From an uncultured Pelagibacteraceae bacterium (GTDB lineage: Bacteria; Pseudomonadota; Alphaproteobacteria; Pelagibacterales; Pelagibacteraceae): a stretch of 64,000 bases of DNA. The stretch spans positions 95,495 to 159,494 of the forward strand of contig CACIVM010000001.1 in assembly GCA_902590115.1 (NCBI GenBank), in the 5' to 3' direction. A program made the translations under genes and the position numbers. The notes beneath the pieces were generated by a model, which was given only the letters and a program-made list of their open reading frames with translations, ran no database searches and had not been told where the DNA came from. Positions within the stretch are counted from its first letter, which is position 1; each line of letters opens with the position of its first letter. Positions 52,761-63,759 of this stretch are shown one piece after another.

Positions 52761-53237
52761 ATGAAATTTAACACAAGTTTAAAAAATTTACTTTTGATTA
52801 TATTTGCAGTCTTCGCATTAAGCGCTTGCTCGACTGCAAAAAAAGGCGATCAAACGTCTGGTGATGTGTATACCGGAACTGAAACAGTCGAATATCTTGC
52901 AAAAGGTGTTCCTGATAGAGTTTTCTTCGCTACTAATAAATCTTCTTTAACAACTGCAGCAAGGGAGACATTAAGAAAACAAGCTACCTTTCTAAGAAAA
53001 AATAAAAATCTTAACATTACGATAGAAGGGCACGCTGATGAACGTGGTACTAGAGAATATAACTTGGCGCTTGGTGAGAGAAGAGCTAATGCAGCAAGAG
53101 ATTATTTAATGACTTATGGTATTTCTGGAAAAAGAATATCAGTAATTAGTTACGGTAAAGAAAGACCGGTCAATACGGCTTCCACACCACTGGCTTGGTC
53201 ACAGAATAGAAGATCTGTAACTGTAAAAGTAAACTAA
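52761..53237 (+). CDS. pal: Peptidoglycan-associated lipoprotein Pal
   Basis: A 158-residue lipoprotein. A signal peptide ends in the lipobox LSAC (Cys23), and an OmpA-like domain (about 50-158) contains ITIEGHADERGTREYN, ALGERRANAARDYL and the C-terminal NRRSVTVKV. It anchors the outer membrane to peptidoglycan and binds TolB. A strong intrinsic terminator follows. Confidence 0.96.
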   Translation: MKFNTSLKNLLLIIFAVFALSACSTAKKGDQTSGDVYTGTETVEYLAKGVPDRVFFATNKSSLTTAARETLRKQATFLRKNKNLNITIEGHADERGTREYNLALGERRANAARDYLMTYGISGKRISVISYGKERPVNTASTPLAWSQNRRSVTVKVN

Positions 53238-53251
53238 TTTAAGAATATATT

Positions 53252-53294
53252 AAAAAAAAGACCCTATGTTAGATCAACAGAGGGTCTTTTTTTT
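53252..53294 (+). terminator. Intrinsic terminator after pal
   Basis: GACCCT (53260-53265) pairs with AGGGTC (53281-53286), with an inner TGTT/AACA pairing. The stem is flanked by eight A upstream and eight T downstream. The symmetric A/T flanks mean it could also act on the opposite strand. It separates the tol-pal transcript from ybgF. Confidence 0.88.
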
Positions 53295-53326
53295 GCCATT
53301 ATGTCCAATTATTCGTTATATACAAG

Positions 53327-54277
53327 ATGCAGAAAAAAATTCATATAATATTTTTTTTCATAATCGCAGCCTTTAATTGTATAAATATTGTTAAGGCGGA
53401 TGAGAGATTAAACGCAGTAATTGATCAAATTCAAATTATTTCAAAAGATATTAAAACCCTTGAAAAGGCAGTATATTCTGAGACTTCATCTTCAATTAAT
53501 AAAAATTTTTCCTCTAATAATTTAAATGAAGATGTTTTAACTAAGCATCTTTTAAAACTAAATGAGATTGAAGATCAGTTTAGAGAGTTGACCAATAAGT
53601 TTGAGGAAATAAACTTTAGAATTGATAAACTTTCAAAACGAGTGACAAAAATTCAGTCTGATAATCAACTAAGATTTTCTGATTTAGAGACTGGTAATTT
53701 AAATTCGTCTAATAAACAAATTTCTAAAAGTGCTCAATTACCTGGAACTAGCAAACCACAAGACTTTGGTTCAAATCCAGGATATAATATGTCTAATTTA
53801 CCGAAACAACAAAACATAAACTCAGTAGAATCTGCAGCATCAGTTGTAACATCCAAACCTGATAAACAAGAAAGTTTATTACCATCAAAGCCTGCTAAAG
53901 AACAATATGAGTTTGCAGTAAGCTTTATGAAAATAGGTGATTACGAAACAGCTGAATTTGCACTCAAAGAGTTTATAGATAAAAATAAAGATCATGATTT
54001 AGCAGGAAACGCTCAATATTGGTACGGAGAAACGTTTAGAATAAGACAACTATATTCTGATGCAGCAACGGCATATCTTGATGGCTATCAGAATTATCCC
54101 AAAAGTCAAAAAGCCCCAGAAAATTTGTTAAAACTTGGAATAACGATGGTTCAACTTGGTGAAAAGGATCAAGGATGCACAATGATAAAAGGTATAAAAA
54201 AACAATATCCAAAAGCAAACAAAGCTGTGTTACAAAAAGCTCTATATGAGCAAAAAAAATTCAAGTGTGCTAACTAA
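53327..54277 (+). CDS. ybgF: Tol-Pal accessory protein YbgF/CpoB
   Basis: A 316-residue periplasmic protein with a signal peptide (about 1-24, ending IVKA), an N-terminal coiled coil (about 25-115), a Ser/Pro/Asn-rich linker, and C-terminal TPR repeats (about 190-316: YEFAVSFMKIGDYETAEFALKEF, AQYWYGETF). CpoB coordinates peptidoglycan synthesis with outer-membrane constriction. It overlaps tilS by 32 bases. Confidence 0.9.
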   Translation: MQKKIHIIFFFIIAAFNCINIVKADERLNAVIDQIQIISKDIKTLEKAVYSETSSSINKNFSSNNLNEDVLTKHLLKLNEIEDQFRELTNKFEEINFRIDKLSKRVTKIQSDNQLRFSDLETGNLNSSNKQISKSAQLPGTSKPQDFGSNPGYNMSNLPKQQNINSVESAASVVTSKPDKQESLLPSKPAKEQYEFAVSFMKIGDYETAEFALKEFIDKNKDHDLAGNAQYWYGETFRIRQLYSDAATAYLDGYQNYPKSQKAPENLLKLGITMVQLGEKDQGCTMIKGIKKQYPKANKAVLQKALYEQKKFKCAN

Positions 54278-55271
54278 TAGTTCAAGCTATCAAGAAGATA
54301 AATATTTTTCAAAAGTTTATTCCCATTTTAAAACGCACATAAAAGATATAAAAGCCCAGAAATTTCTAATAGCAGTTTCAGGCGGTCCAGATAGTCTAGC
54401 ATTAACTGCGTTAGCAAAAGAATACTCTAGAGAATTTAAAAAAAAATTTTTTTTTGCTACTGTTAATCATAATATTAGAAAACAATCAGCAAATGAAGCG
54501 AAAACTTTAAAAAAACTTCTTAATAATTACAAATTAAATTTACACATACTAAATAATAAAAAAAAAATAACCAAAAATATACAAGCTAATGCAAGAAAAA
54601 TTCGCTATAATCTTTTAAAAAGCTTTTGCCTCAAAAAGAAAATAAGACTAATAATAACAGCTCATCATAGAGAGGATCAAATTGAAACATTTTTAATTAG
54701 ATTATCTAGAGGTAGCGGGGTTCAAGGACTTTCATCAATGAGTCAAAGTGTAAAATTAGACAAAAATTTATATTTATTTCGACCCTTATTAGATTGTAAA
54801 AAGGATGACTTAATTAAAATATCAAAAAATATTTTCAAGAAATACATTCAAGATCCATCAAATAATAATAAAAAATATTTAAGGACTAATATGAGAATTT
54901 TAACTAAAAAAATGAACGCTAATGGTATATCGAATGATCAAATTCTTAATTCTATAAAAAATTTGAGTTTATCACGAGATACAATTAATATTTATCTAGA
55001 TAATGCTTATAAAAAAAATGTTGTTAAAAGAAATAAAATTCACTTGATAAAACTCAATCAATTTAAAAAAGAAAGTGATGAAATAAAAGTAAAAATTTTA
55101 GGGTTGATATTTAAAAAAGTCTCCGGGTTGTATTACCCACCTAGAGGTAAAAAACTTAATTTCGTAGTTGAAAAGATGGTTAAAGAGGGTGTAAAAAAAC
55201 TCACTTTAGCTGGTTGTTTAATTAAAAATTCTGGAACTTCTTTAATAATTGAAAAAGAGCCCAAAAACTGA
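54246..55271 (+). CDS. tilS: tRNA(Ile)-lysidine synthase
   Basis: A 341-residue PP-loop ATPase that modifies the CAT anticodon of tRNA-Ile2 to read AUA. The SGGPDS motif is at 45-50, ATVNHNIR and TAHHREDQIETFLIRLSRGSG follow, and RPLLDCKKDDL completes the core. The C-terminal extension is short. The start lies inside ybgF. AUA codons are frequent in the surrounding AT-rich genes, so this enzyme should be essential. Confidence 0.92.
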   Translation: MSKKNSSVLTNSSSYQEDKYFSKVYSHFKTHIKDIKAQKFLIAVSGGPDSLALTALAKEYSREFKKKFFFATVNHNIRKQSANEAKTLKKLLNNYKLNLHILNNKKKITKNIQANARKIRYNLLKSFCLKKKIRLIITAHHREDQIETFLIRLSRGSGVQGLSSMSQSVKLDKNLYLFRPLLDCKKDDLIKISKNIFKKYIQDPSNNNKKYLRTNMRILTKKMNANGISNDQILNSIKNLSLSRDTINIYLDNAYKKNVVKRNKIHLIKLNQFKKESDEIKVKILGLIFKKVSGLYYPPRGKKLNFVVEKMVKEGVKKLTLAGCLIKNSGTSLIIEKEPKN

Positions 55272-55366
55272 TTTTTTTATAAAAAATGCTCCATTTTGCC
55301 ATATTTACTAATAATTAATTTAATATTATCTATTGAGTATATTAAAATAATGACTATTTAATAATT

Positions 55367-57265
55367 ATGAATTTTAAAAATCTAATAATGTGGGCATTAA
55401 TCGTCCTTCTTTCAGTAGGATTGTTCAATATGTTCCAAGACCCAGAAAAAATCAAATCTGGAAGCAATGAAATGGCATTCTCCAAATTTTTAGATGAAGT
55501 TGACTCTGGACGGGTTGTGGAAGTAGAAATTCAAGGAAGTAATATTTCAGGAATATTATCAAACGGTGAAAAATTTAAAACCTACTCACCAAATTATCCT
55601 AATTTAGTCGAGAGACTTTCAGATAAAGGTGTAAGTATTGTTGCTTCGCCACTAGAGGACAAAATGCCGTCTCTATTAGGAATTTTATTATCTTGGTTTC
55701 CAATGCTTTTGTTAATTGGTGTTTGGATTTTTTTTATGAGACAAATGCAAGGCGGCAAGGGAGGCGCTATGGGCTTTGGTCGATCAAAAGCAAAACTTTT
55801 GACAGAGGCTCAAGGAAAAGTCACATTTAATGATGTTGCTGGTGTTGAAGAAGCAAAAGAAGAGGTTGAAGAAATTGTTGAATTTTTGAAAGATCCAAAA
55901 AAATTTAGTAGGTTAGGTGGAAAGATACCTAAAGGCGCATTATTAATTGGCCCTCCAGGTACAGGTAAAACTCTATTAGCTAAAGCTATCGCCGGTGAAG
56001 CAAACGTCCCATTTTTTTCAATTTCTGGTTCTGATTTCGTTGAAATGTTTGTTGGAGTTGGAGCATCAAGAGTTAGGGACATGTTTGAACAAGGAAAAAA
56101 ACATTCCCCATGCATAATTTTTATTGACGAGATAGATGCTGTAGGAAGAAGTAGAGGCGCTGGACTAGGTGGCGGTAATGACGAGAGAGAACAAACTTTA
56201 AACCAGCTGTTAGTTGAAATGGACGGATTTGACACTAATGAAGGTATAATTCTTATTGCAGCAACTAATAGACCTGATGTTTTAGATCCAGCATTATTAA
56301 GACCAGGAAGGTTTGATAGACAAGTTGTAGTAGGAAATCCAGATATAATTGGAAGAGAGGCAATTTTAAAAGTTCACGTTAAAAAAATCAATACTGGACC
56401 AGATGTAAAACTTAGAACCATTGCGAGAGGAACACCAGGTTTCTCAGGAGCAGATTTAGCGAACTTAATTAATGAGTCTGCTTTACTTGCCGCAAGAAAA
56501 AACAAAAGGGTTGTTACGATGTCAGACATTGAAGAAGCTAAAGATAAAGTAATGATGGGCGCTGAGAGAAGATCAATGGTTATGTCTGAAGATGAGAAAA
56601 AGCTTACGGCATATCATGAAGGTGGTCACGCGATAGTTGCTTTAAACGAGAAAGCATCTGATCCAATTCATAAAGCGACGATAATTCCAAGAGGAAGAGC
56701 GCTAGGTATGGTTATGAGATTACCTGAAAGAGACCAGCTTTCAGTTAGTAGAGAAAAAATGCATGCGGATATAGCTGTTGCGATGGGCGGAAGAATTGCA
56801 GAAGAAATTATATTTGGTCATGATAAGGTTACTTCAGGTGCATCATCAGATATCGATATGGTTACTAAGATGGCAAAGAATATGGTTACTAAGTATGGTA
56901 TGAGCCAAGAGCTAGGAACTATTGCGTATGGAGAAAACGAAGAAGAAGTCTTTTTAGGAAGATCAGTGACAAAGCAACAAAATATGTCGGAGGAAACAGC
57001 AAAAAAAGTAGATGCCGAAGTCAAAAAAATTGTCGACAAAGGCTATGAAAGAGCGAGAAAAGTGTTGACCGAAAAAATTGATGATTTACATAAAATAGCT
57101 AAAGCACTGTTAATTTACGAGACTTTATCCGGAGATGAAATTAGGGATCTAATATTAAAAAATATAAAGCCAACGAGATCATTTAAAGAGGATGAAGATA
57201 AGGATGACGGTAAAGAAACTTCAGCACTAGACTCAATTGGTTTAAAGCCAAAACCAGCTATCTAA
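55367..57265 (+). CDS. ftsH: ATP-dependent zinc metalloprotease FtsH
   Basis: A 632-residue membrane AAA protease. Membrane helices lie at about 5-22 and 102-124, with Walker A GPPGTGKT, Walker [10 protein letters not shown], the second region of homology ([19 protein letters not shown]) and zinc site HEGGH beginning at residue 417. It degrades misfolded membrane proteins and regulators such as LpxC or sigma-32 in other bacteria; rpoH is encoded about 4.5 kb downstream. The 95-base upstream gap probably holds its own promoter. Confidence 0.97.
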   Translation: MNFKNLIMWALIVLLSVGLFNMFQDPEKIKSGSNEMAFSKFLDEVDSGRVVEVEIQGSNISGILSNGEKFKTYSPNYPNLVERLSDKGVSIVASPLEDKMPSLLGILLSWFPMLLLIGVWIFFMRQMQGGKGGAMGFGRSKAKLLTEAQGKVTFNDVAGVEEAKEEVEEIVEFLKDPKKFSRLGGKIPKGALLIGPPGTGKTLLAKAIAGEANVPFFSISGSDFVEMFVGVGASRVRDMFEQGKKHSPCIIFIDEIDAVGRSRGAGLGGGNDEREQTLNQLLVEMDGFDTNEGIILIAATNRPDVLDPALLRPGRFDRQVVVGNPDIIGREAILKVHVKKINTGPDVKLRTIARGTPGFSGADLANLINESALLAARKNKRVVTMSDIEEAKDKVMMGAERRSMVMSEDEKKLTAYHEGGHAIVALNEKASDPIHKATIIPRGRALGMVMRLPERDQLSVSREKMHADIAVAMGGRIAEEIIFGHDKVTSGASSDIDMVTKMAKNMVTKYGMSQELGTIAYGENEEEVFLGRSVTKQQNMSEETAKKVDAEVKKIVDKGYERARKVLTEKIDDLHKIAKALLIYETLSGDEIRDLILKNIKPTRSFKEDEDKDDGKETSALDSIGLKPKPAI

Positions 57266-57270
57266 ACTTA

Positions 57271-58338
57271 ATGAAAAAATATTACACTCGCGCGTGTAAT
57301 TTTTACTACGGAACCCTATCAAAACACCTGATTAAAAAGGGAAGCTCTTTACCATTATGTGGAAATACAGATATATCGTTTGATAAAGTTGAATTAATTA
57401 CACGAAAAAATAAAAAAATAAATTCAAAAATTATAAAAATTCAAGATATAAAAAAATTAAAAAAAGATCAAAGGTTAAAAATTATCTCAGATTTAAAAGT
57501 TATCACTTCAAAGAGAAAAAATTTCTTAAGTAAAATAAATTTTTTGAAACCTAGCATTATGGGGATTTTAAATTTAACACCAGACAGTTTTTCTGATGGA
57601 GGTAAATTTAATACCACTAAAAAAGCAAATATACATATAAAAGATATGATTGCTGGGGGAGCTAACATTATTGATGTAGGCGGAGAGTCATCTAGACCTG
57701 GCTCTAAAACCATTAGTAATGAGTTAGAGTGGAAAAGAATAAAAAGTATAATAAAAAAATTTAAGAAGAAAAATAAAAATACTTTACTTTCTATAGATAC
57801 AAGAAAAACAGAAATAATGAAAAAGTCATCAAAATATAAAGTTGATATAATTAATGATGTATCGGGATTTAGTTATGATAAAAATGCGCTAGGTACGGTT
57901 TTAAAATTGAATAAATCAAATGTAATTCATCATATGCAAGGAACACCAAACACTATGCAAAAAAATCCAAAATATATAAATGTTTTATTAGATATTTATG
58001 ATTTTTTTGAGGATAAAATTAAAAAATTTAAAAATAAAAAAATTATTTTAGATCCAGGTATTGGGTTTGGTAAAAAACTGAAACATAATTTGACTTTAAT
58101 TTCGAAAATTTCTTTGTTTCATACTCTTGGATATCCTATTTTAATCGGTACTTCTAAAAAAAGATTTATCGGACAAGTGGTTAAAAAATATGATAGTAAG
58201 GAACGTTTTGGAGGCACTATGGCCTCCGTGTTATATTTGCTTACTCAAGGAGTTCAAATATTTAGAGTGCATGATGTTAAGGAAATAAAACAGGGGATTG
58301 TAGTTTTTAAAAAAATTCTAGATAAAAATGAAAAATAA
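57271..58338 (+). CDS. folP: Dihydropteroate synthase with N-terminal extension
   Basis: A 355-residue protein. The catalytic TIM barrel begins near residue 93 with IMGILNLTPDSFSDGG and includes GGESSRPGS, ISIDTRK-like LLSIDTRKTE, VIHHMQGTPNTMQ and DPGIGFGK. It condenses p-aminobenzoate with the pterin pyrophosphate. The first 90 residues are an extra domain also seen in other alphaproteobacterial FolP proteins. It overlaps glmM by 11 bases, a pairing conserved in many proteobacteria. Confidence 0.93.
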   Translation: MKKYYTRACNFYYGTLSKHLIKKGSSLPLCGNTDISFDKVELITRKNKKINSKIIKIQDIKKLKKDQRLKIISDLKVITSKRKNFLSKINFLKPSIMGILNLTPDSFSDGGKFNTTKKANIHIKDMIAGGANIIDVGGESSRPGSKTISNELEWKRIKSIIKKFKKKNKNTLLSIDTRKTEIMKKSSKYKVDIINDVSGFSYDKNALGTVLKLNKSNVIHHMQGTPNTMQKNPKYINVLLDIYDFFEDKIKKFKNKKIILDPGIGFGKKLKHNLTLISKISLFHTLGYPILIGTSKKRFIGQVVKKYDSKERFGGTMASVLYLLTQGVQIFRVHDVKEIKQGIVVFKKILDKNEK

Positions 58339-59659
58339 ATATTTTGGAACAGATGGCATAAGGGGCACCGTTAATACTGGGAATATAACAGGTGAAAAAT
58401 TTTTTAAGTTTGGTCTCGCATCGGGAACATACTTTAAAAATCAAAAAAAAAATAAACAAATTGCTATAATAGCAAAAGATACGAGGCTATCTGGTTACAC
58501 TTTGGAACCAGCATTAGTTTCAGGTCTAGTTTCTGGGGGTATGCATGTTTTCACTTTAGGCCCGTTACCTACAAATGGTCTAGCGATGCTCACGAAATCT
58601 ATGAAAGCTAACATGGGTATAATGATTACTGCTTCTCATAATCCCTATTGTGATAATGGTTTAAAATTATTTGGCCCAGATGGAATGAAGCTATCAAATA
58701 AGATTGAAAAAAGGATTGAAAAGTTGATTGATGCTAAACATACTAAACAATTAACAAATCCAAAACTTTTGGGAAGAGTAAAAAGGTTAGAGAATGGAAA
58801 TGACAAATATATTCAAATTTTAAAAAGTAATTTCCCTAAGAATTTTAACTTAAAAGGAACAAAAATAGTTTTAGATTGTGCCAATGGGGCATGTTATAAA
58901 GCAGCCCCAAAACTTCTTAATAGTCTTGGTGCAAAAGTAATATCAATTGGTATAAAACCAAATGGATTAAATATTAATGAAAAATGTGGTTCAACTTATC
59001 CCTCAAAAATACAATCTGCTGTTAAAAAATTCAACGCCAATATAGGCATCTCATTTGATGGTGACGCAGATAGAGTAATTATGTGTGATGAAAAAGGGAA
59101 AATTATTGATGGAGACCAAATTATTGCAATGTTAGCTAAAAGGTGGAAGTCTAAAGGAATTTTAAGGGGTGGAGTAATTGGAACACAAATGTCTAATTTC
59201 GGATTAGAAAAATATTTAAAAATAAATAAGATAAAATTTTTTAGATCAAAAGTTGGTGATAGATATGTTAAAGAAAAAATGAGAAAAAAAAATTTCAATC
59301 TTGGAGGAGAACAGTCGGGACATATAATTTTAGGAAAGTTTGCTACAACAGGAGATGGTTTATTGGTTGCACTAGAAGTATTGTTTTCATTACGAAAAGG
59401 AAAAAAGGCTAGTGAATTATTAAATGTATTTAAACCTGTGCCTCAAGTTTTAATAAACATTACAGTCAAGAATAAGAATATCATTGATAAACTTAATTGT
59501 AAGTTAGCTTTGAAAAAGGCAAATAATATGATGAGCCAAAATGGAAGAATTTTAGTTCGAAAATCTGGTACAGAGCCTAAGATTAGGATAATGGCCGAGT
59601 CTTATGATAAAAGATTAATGCTAAATTGTATTAAAAAAATTAAGAGATCAATAGTTTAA
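58328..59659 (+). CDS. glmM: Phosphoglucosamine mutase
   Basis: A 443-residue phosphohexomutase. FGTDGIRGT (5-13), the active-site serine Ser103 in ITASHNPY, metal loop DGDADR and C-terminal RKSGTEPKIR are complete. It makes glucosamine-1-phosphate for UDP-GlcNAc, the shared precursor of peptidoglycan, lipid A and the nonulosonates encoded upstream in this window. The stop is immediately followed by the TTG of thiD. Confidence 0.96.
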   Translation: MKNKYFGTDGIRGTVNTGNITGEKFFKFGLASGTYFKNQKKNKQIAIIAKDTRLSGYTLEPALVSGLVSGGMHVFTLGPLPTNGLAMLTKSMKANMGIMITASHNPYCDNGLKLFGPDGMKLSNKIEKRIEKLIDAKHTKQLTNPKLLGRVKRLENGNDKYIQILKSNFPKNFNLKGTKIVLDCANGACYKAAPKLLNSLGAKVISIGIKPNGLNINEKCGSTYPSKIQSAVKKFNANIGISFDGDADRVIMCDEKGKIIDGDQIIAMLAKRWKSKGILRGGVIGTQMSNFGLEKYLKINKIKFFRSKVGDRYVKEKMRKKNFNLGGEQSGHIILGKFATTGDGLLVALEVLFSLRKGKKASELLNVFKPVPQVLINITVKNKNIIDKLNCKLALKKANNMMSQNGRILVRKSGTEPKIRIMAESYDKRLMLNCIKKIKRSIV

Positions 59660-60472
59660 TTGAAACCTAAATGTAAAATTTTAATTATTGCCGGTTCAGA
59701 CTCTTCTGGAGGCGCTGGAGTTCAAGCAGATATAAAAACTGCAACAGCTTTAGGGGGATACGCAATGACAGCTATTACATCTATAACAGCACAAAATACG
59801 ACAGGTGTAAAATCAGTTTTTCCAATTAATTCAAAAGAGGTCGAAAAACAAATTATCTATACTTGTAAAGACATTAAACCTGACGTAGTGAAAATCGGAA
59901 TGATTTACTCAAAACAAGTTGCGATTTCAATTTTTAAATCATTAAAAAAACTTAAAATAAAAAAAATTATTTTAGATCCTGTAATGGTTGCAAAAGGAGG
60001 TTTTAAACTTATTGATAAAAAAGCAATAAATTTTATAAAAGATAAACTGATGAAAAATGTTACCTTGATTACTCCAAATATTCCTGAGACAGAAGTTTTA
60101 ACAAAAATAAAAATAAAAAATACTAAAGATATGACCAAAGCTGGAGAAATATTAATTAAGGGTGGAGTTAAAAATGTTTTGATAAAAGGCGGTCATAGTA
60201 ATACAGAAAGAATTTATGACATATTATACAGCAAAAATGGATACAAAAAATTTGTAAATAAAAAAATTAAAACTAAAAATACTCATGGAACAGGTTGTAC
60301 ATTATCGACTGCAATAGCAACTTTTTACGGATGTGGAAAAACATTAAATAAATCCTGTGAGCTAGGTATTAAATATGTTAATCAATCAATAAAAACAAAT
60401 CCAAAATATGGAAAAGGAAACGGACCTATTAATCACTTGAGTTCAATTAAAATTATAAAGTTTAGAAAATGA
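59660..60472 (+). CDS. thiD: Hydroxymethylpyrimidine/phosphomethylpyrimidine kinase, TTG start
   Basis: A 270-residue ribokinase-fold enzyme. [20 protein letters not shown] (about 8-27), [10 protein letters not shown] and [14 protein letters not shown] (anion hole and catalytic Asp-type region) are present. It phosphorylates HMP and HMP-P for thiamine synthesis. The start is TTG at 59660, directly after the glmM stop, with no in-frame ATG before the conserved strand. With thiE it fits salvage of external pyrimidine precursor. The end overlaps purA by four bases. Confidence 0.92.
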   Translation: MKPKCKILIIAGSDSSGGAGVQADIKTATALGGYAMTAITSITAQNTTGVKSVFPINSKEVEKQIIYTCKDIKPDVVKIGMIYSKQVAISIFKSLKKLKIKKIILDPVMVAKGGFKLIDKKAINFIKDKLMKNVTLITPNIPETEVLTKIKIKNTKDMTKAGEILIKGGVKNVLIKGGHSNTERIYDILYSKNGYKKFVNKKIKTKNTHGTGCTLSTAIATFYGCGKTLNKSCELGIKYVNQSIKTNPKYGKGNGPINHLSSIKIIKFRK

Positions 60473-61758
60473 AAAATGTAGTAGTTGTAGGATCGCAGTG
60501 GGGAGACGAGGGAAAAGGTAAAATAGTAGATTGGCTTTCAAGCCAAGCAGATATTGTTGTTCGTTTTCAAGGTGGTCATAACGCAGGACATACATTGGTA
60601 ATTGATGGCACCACCTATAAACTTAGACTTTTACCATCAGGAATTGTGAGAAAAGATAAAATTTCCGTCATCGGAAACGGAGTAGTAATTGATCCTTGGG
60701 CATTGCTTGATGAAATAGATGAAATTAGATTGAAAGGTATCAAAGTAGATGAAAAAAATTTAATAATTTCGGAGTCTGCAAACTTAATTCTTCCATTCCA
60801 TAAAGAGATGGATGAAATTAGGGAGGATGCCGCAGGAAAAGCAAAAATTGGAACTACAAGGAGAGGGATTGGCCCAGCCTATGAGGATAAAATAGGGAGA
60901 AGATCTATTAGAGTTATGGATTTAATGTCAGAAAAAAATCTCGATCACAGATTAGAAACTGTTTTGACACATCATAATGCAATCAGAAAAGGTTTAGGAA
61001 AAAAAATTTTCAAAAAAGATAAACTAAAAAAAGATTTGTTTAAAATAGCTCCTAAAATATTAAAGTTCTCTCAGCCGGTTTGGAAAAAAATAAATGAATT
61101 TAAGTCAAAAAATAAAAAAATTTTATTTGAGGGTGCTCAAGGTATTTTACTTGATGTTGATCACGGAACTTATCCATTCGTAACATCATCAAATACAGTA
61201 GCCTCCTCTGCAGCCACTGGCTCTGGCTGTGGTCCTGACACTATCAATTATGTTTTAGGCATTACAAAAGCTTATACAACTCGGGTAGGAGAAGGACCTT
61301 TTCCAACAGAATTAAAAGATGAAATTGGAGAAATATTAGGATCTAGAGGAAAAGAATTTGGGACTGTTACTAGTAGGAAAAGAAGGTGCGGATGGTTTGA
61401 TGCAGTACTAGTGAGACAAACTATAAAAATATCTGGAATTAACGGTATAGCTTTAACTAAGCTTGATGTTTTAGATAAACTAGAAGAGATTAAAATGTGT
61501 ATTGCATATACAATTAATGGAAATAAAATTGACTACTTACCTGCGGCTGTTGACGATCAACTAAATGTTAAACCTATTTACAAAATTTTTAAAGGTTGGA
61601 AATCTTCAACTCGTGGTATTAAAAAATTTGATAAATTACCGGAAAATGCTAAAATTTATATAAAAGAACTTGAAAATTTTATTCAGGCAAAAGTCTCAAG
61701 CATTTCTACAAGCCCAGAAAGAGAAGATACAATTTTAATTGAAAATCCTTTTAATTAG
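60469..61758 (+). CDS. purA: Adenylosuccinate synthetase
   Basis: A complete 429-residue GTP-dependent enzyme of AMP synthesis. [16 protein letters not shown] (8-23), [12 protein letters not shown] (33-44), [14 protein letters not shown] and the C-terminal TSPEREDTI are intact. The 3' end overlaps the convergent rpoH gene by eight bases, so no terminator can lie between them outside coding sequence. Confidence 0.96.
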   Translation: MKNVVVVGSQWGDEGKGKIVDWLSSQADIVVRFQGGHNAGHTLVIDGTTYKLRLLPSGIVRKDKISVIGNGVVIDPWALLDEIDEIRLKGIKVDEKNLIISESANLILPFHKEMDEIREDAAGKAKIGTTRRGIGPAYEDKIGRRSIRVMDLMSEKNLDHRLETVLTHHNAIRKGLGKKIFKKDKLKKDLFKIAPKILKFSQPVWKKINEFKSKNKKILFEGAQGILLDVDHGTYPFVTSSNTVASSAATGSGCGPDTINYVLGITKAYTTRVGEGPFPTELKDEIGEILGSRGKEFGTVTSRKRRCGWFDAVLVRQTIKISGINGIALTKLDVLDKLEEIKMCIAYTINGNKIDYLPAAVDDQLNVKPIYKIFKGWKSSTRGIKKFDKLPENAKIYIKELENFIQAKVSSISTSPEREDTILIENPFN

Positions 61759-62647
61759 CTGGAAGTAAATTTTTTGAGTTGGCAGCATTTAGCATTGCCT
61801 TTTGTAATTTCTCAAATGCCTTTGTCTCAATCTGTCTAATTCTTTCTCTACTAATTTTATATTTTTTACTTAGGTCATCTAATGTTTTTGGACTCTCAGA
61901 AAGTCGTCTTGCATGCAAAATTTCTCTTTCTCTATCATTTAATATTTTTATAGCTTGGTAAAGTAACTCTTTTTTATCATCATATTCCTGTCGTTGTGAA
62001 ATAATCAATTCTTGATCTAATTTCTCGTCAACCAACCAATCTTGCCACTCGTCGTTTTCTCCTTTTTTAATTGGATCATTAAGAGATTTTTCTTGCCCCA
62101 TCATTCTCCGATTCATATTGATCACCTCCTCGGAGTCAACATCTAGTCTTTTCGAAATCTCTTTTACTTGACTATCTTTTAAATCTCCTTCTTGATTAGG
62201 TGCTATTTGTTTTTTTATTTTTTTTAGATTAAAAAAAAGTTTTTTTTGAGCTGTTGTTGTTCCCATTTTAACTAGACTCCAAGACCTTAAAACGTATTCT
62301 TGAATGGCGGCTTTAATCCACCACATCGCATAGGTTGCAAGGCGAAAACCTTTATCAGGATCAAATTTTTTTACTGCTTGCATCAACCCTATATTCCCCT
62401 CTGATATAAGCTCATTTACCGGCAATCCATAACCACGATAGCCCATTGCAATTTTTGCTACCAATCTCAAGTGACTAGTAACTAACTTATGCGCAGATTT
62501 AAGGTTTCCATGTTCTCGCCAATTTTTGGCTAACATGTATTCCTCTTCAGCGTCAAGCATCGGGAATTTTTTTATTTGAGATAAATAAATTGATAAACCG
62601 CCACTTGATGGAACTGGTAAGTTTGACATTTCGCTTTTATTAGTCAT
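61751..62647 (-). CDS. rpoH: RNA polymerase heat-shock sigma factor (sigma-32)
   Basis: A 298-residue sigma-70-family protein with region 2 ([58 protein letters not shown]) and region 4 ([31 protein letters not shown]). The [10 protein letters not shown] segment after region 2 is the RpoH box. SAR11 genomes are known to carry very few sigma factors, so this gene may control most stress responses. It lies 31 bases after rluD. Confidence 0.95.
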   Translation of the reverse strand: MTNKSEMSNLPVPSSGGLSIYLSQIKKFPMLDAEEEYMLAKNWREHGNLKSAHKLVTSHLRLVAKIAMGYRGYGLPVNELISEGNIGLMQAVKKFDPDKGFRLATYAMWWIKAAIQEYVLRSWSLVKMGTTTAQKKLFFNLKKIKKQIAPNQEGDLKDSQVKEISKRLDVDSEEVINMNRRMMGQEKSLNDPIKKGENDEWQDWLVDEKLDQELIISQRQEYDDKKELLYQAIKILNDREREILHARRLSESPKTLDDLSKKYKISRERIRQIETKAFEKLQKAMLNAANSKNLLPAN

Positions 62648-62678
62648 GACTATTATTTATATACGATCTTAGATATTT

Positions 62679-63662
62679 TCAATCACTCAGTTTATCAAGT
62701 AAATTCAACAAATTTGTAAATTTGCTCGGCAACTCTGATTTAAATTCAAGATTTTCATTTTTTCTAGGGTGATGAAAACCAATAGTTTTAGCATGAAGCA
62801 TCTGGCCTTTTAGTTTTTTGAGTATAATTTGTAAATCTTGATCTATATTTTTAAATTTCATTTTCTTGTTATGATATTTTTTTTCACCTAGAATTGATGT
62901 ACCCTTATATTTCATATGGACTCTTATTTGGTGAGTTCTTCCGGTCTCTAATTTAAATTCAATTAAACTGACTTTAGGGAGATTTTTTGAATAAAAAACT
63001 TTTTTTGTTTTATAAAATGTAACAGCTTTCTTTCCCTTATTTTCGCTTGCTGTCATTAGCTGTCTATTTCTAGGATCCCTTGTTATCAAAGTTTCAATTT
63101 TGCCATCTAAAGGTCGCAACACACCCCAAATCAAAGCCACATATTTTCTTTTAATTGAGTGTTGACTAAATTGTTCGCTTAATTTAGCGTGAGAATAATT
63201 ATTTTTTGCTACTAGTAACAACCCGCTGGTATCTTTATCTATCCTATGAACAATGCCAGGTCTATCAAGACCCCCAATATTTGAAAGTTTTTTTTTATAT
63301 TTATATATTAATGCGTTTACCAGTGTTTTAGATTTATTGCCTGCTCCAGGATGTACTACCATTCCAGGAGGCTTGTTTATTATCAGCAAATCGCTATCTT
63401 CATAAATTAGATTTAAATTAATATTTTCTCCTTCTAAATTAGAAATATTTTTTATTATTAAGTTTATTTCAATTATATCTTTATACTTAATTTTTTTTGA
63501 GGGAGATGTAATAATTTTGTTATTTAATTTTACTTTTTTTTGTTCAATAAATTTTTTAATACTAGACCTTGTAAAATTTTTGAGTTCAAATTTTAATGCA
63601 ATATCAAGTCTTTTATCAACATACTCTTTTTTAGCAATAAATTTGATTGTATTATTTTCCAT
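62679..63662 (-). CDS. rluD: Large-subunit pseudouridine synthase (RluD family)
   Basis: A 327-residue enzyme. The N-terminal S4 RNA-binding domain (about 12-75) is followed by the catalytic core with VVHPGAGN, GIVHRIDKDTSGLLLVAK (catalytic Asp) and ETGRTHQIRVHM. It modifies helix 69 uridines in 23S rRNA if it is the true RluD; RluC-type specificity is possible. It diverges from tRNA-Arg across about 20 bases and precedes rpoH, a pairing common in alphaproteobacteria. Confidence 0.92.
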   Translation of the reverse strand: MENNTIKFIAKKEYVDKRLDIALKFELKNFTRSSIKKFIEQKKVKLNNKIITSPSKKIKYKDIIEINLIIKNISNLEGENINLNLIYEDSDLLIINKPPGMVVHPGAGNKSKTLVNALIYKYKKKLSNIGGLDRPGIVHRIDKDTSGLLLVAKNNYSHAKLSEQFSQHSIKRKYVALIWGVLRPLDGKIETLITRDPRNRQLMTASENKGKKAVTFYKTKKVFYSKNLPKVSLIEFKLETGRTHQIRVHMKYKGTSILGEKKYHNKKMKFKNIDQDLQIILKKLKGQMLHAKTIGFHHPRKNENLEFKSELPSKFTNLLNLLDKLSD

Positions 63663-63682
63663 TTACATTAAAATTAATTTAT

Positions 63683-63756
63683 GCGCTTGTAGCTCAACTG
63701 GATAGAGCGTCTGACTTCGGATCAGAAGGTTGAGGGTTCGACTCCTTCCGGGCGCA
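63683..63756 (+). tRNA. tRNA-Arg (anticodon TCG)
   Basis: The acceptor stem GCGCTTG pairs with CGGGCGC (two G-T pairs). D-stem GCTC/GAGC, anticodon stem TCTGA/TCAGA with loop CTTCGGA gives anticodon TCG, and T-arm GAGGG-TTCGACT-CCTTC. The CCA end is not encoded, unlike tRNA-Val and tRNA-fMet in this window. It ends three bases before the stop of the convergent GT17-like gene. Confidence 0.94.
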
Positions 63757-63759
63757 CAT

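Noticed and set aside
55810-56235. 141-residue open frame on the minus strand
   Set aside because: It lies entirely opposite the conserved AAA core of ftsH and has a Ser/Pro-rich translation typical of an antisense shadow.
58996-59298. 100-residue minus-strand frame
   Set aside because: Antisense to the metal loop and substrate region of glmM; low-complexity hydrophobic translation.
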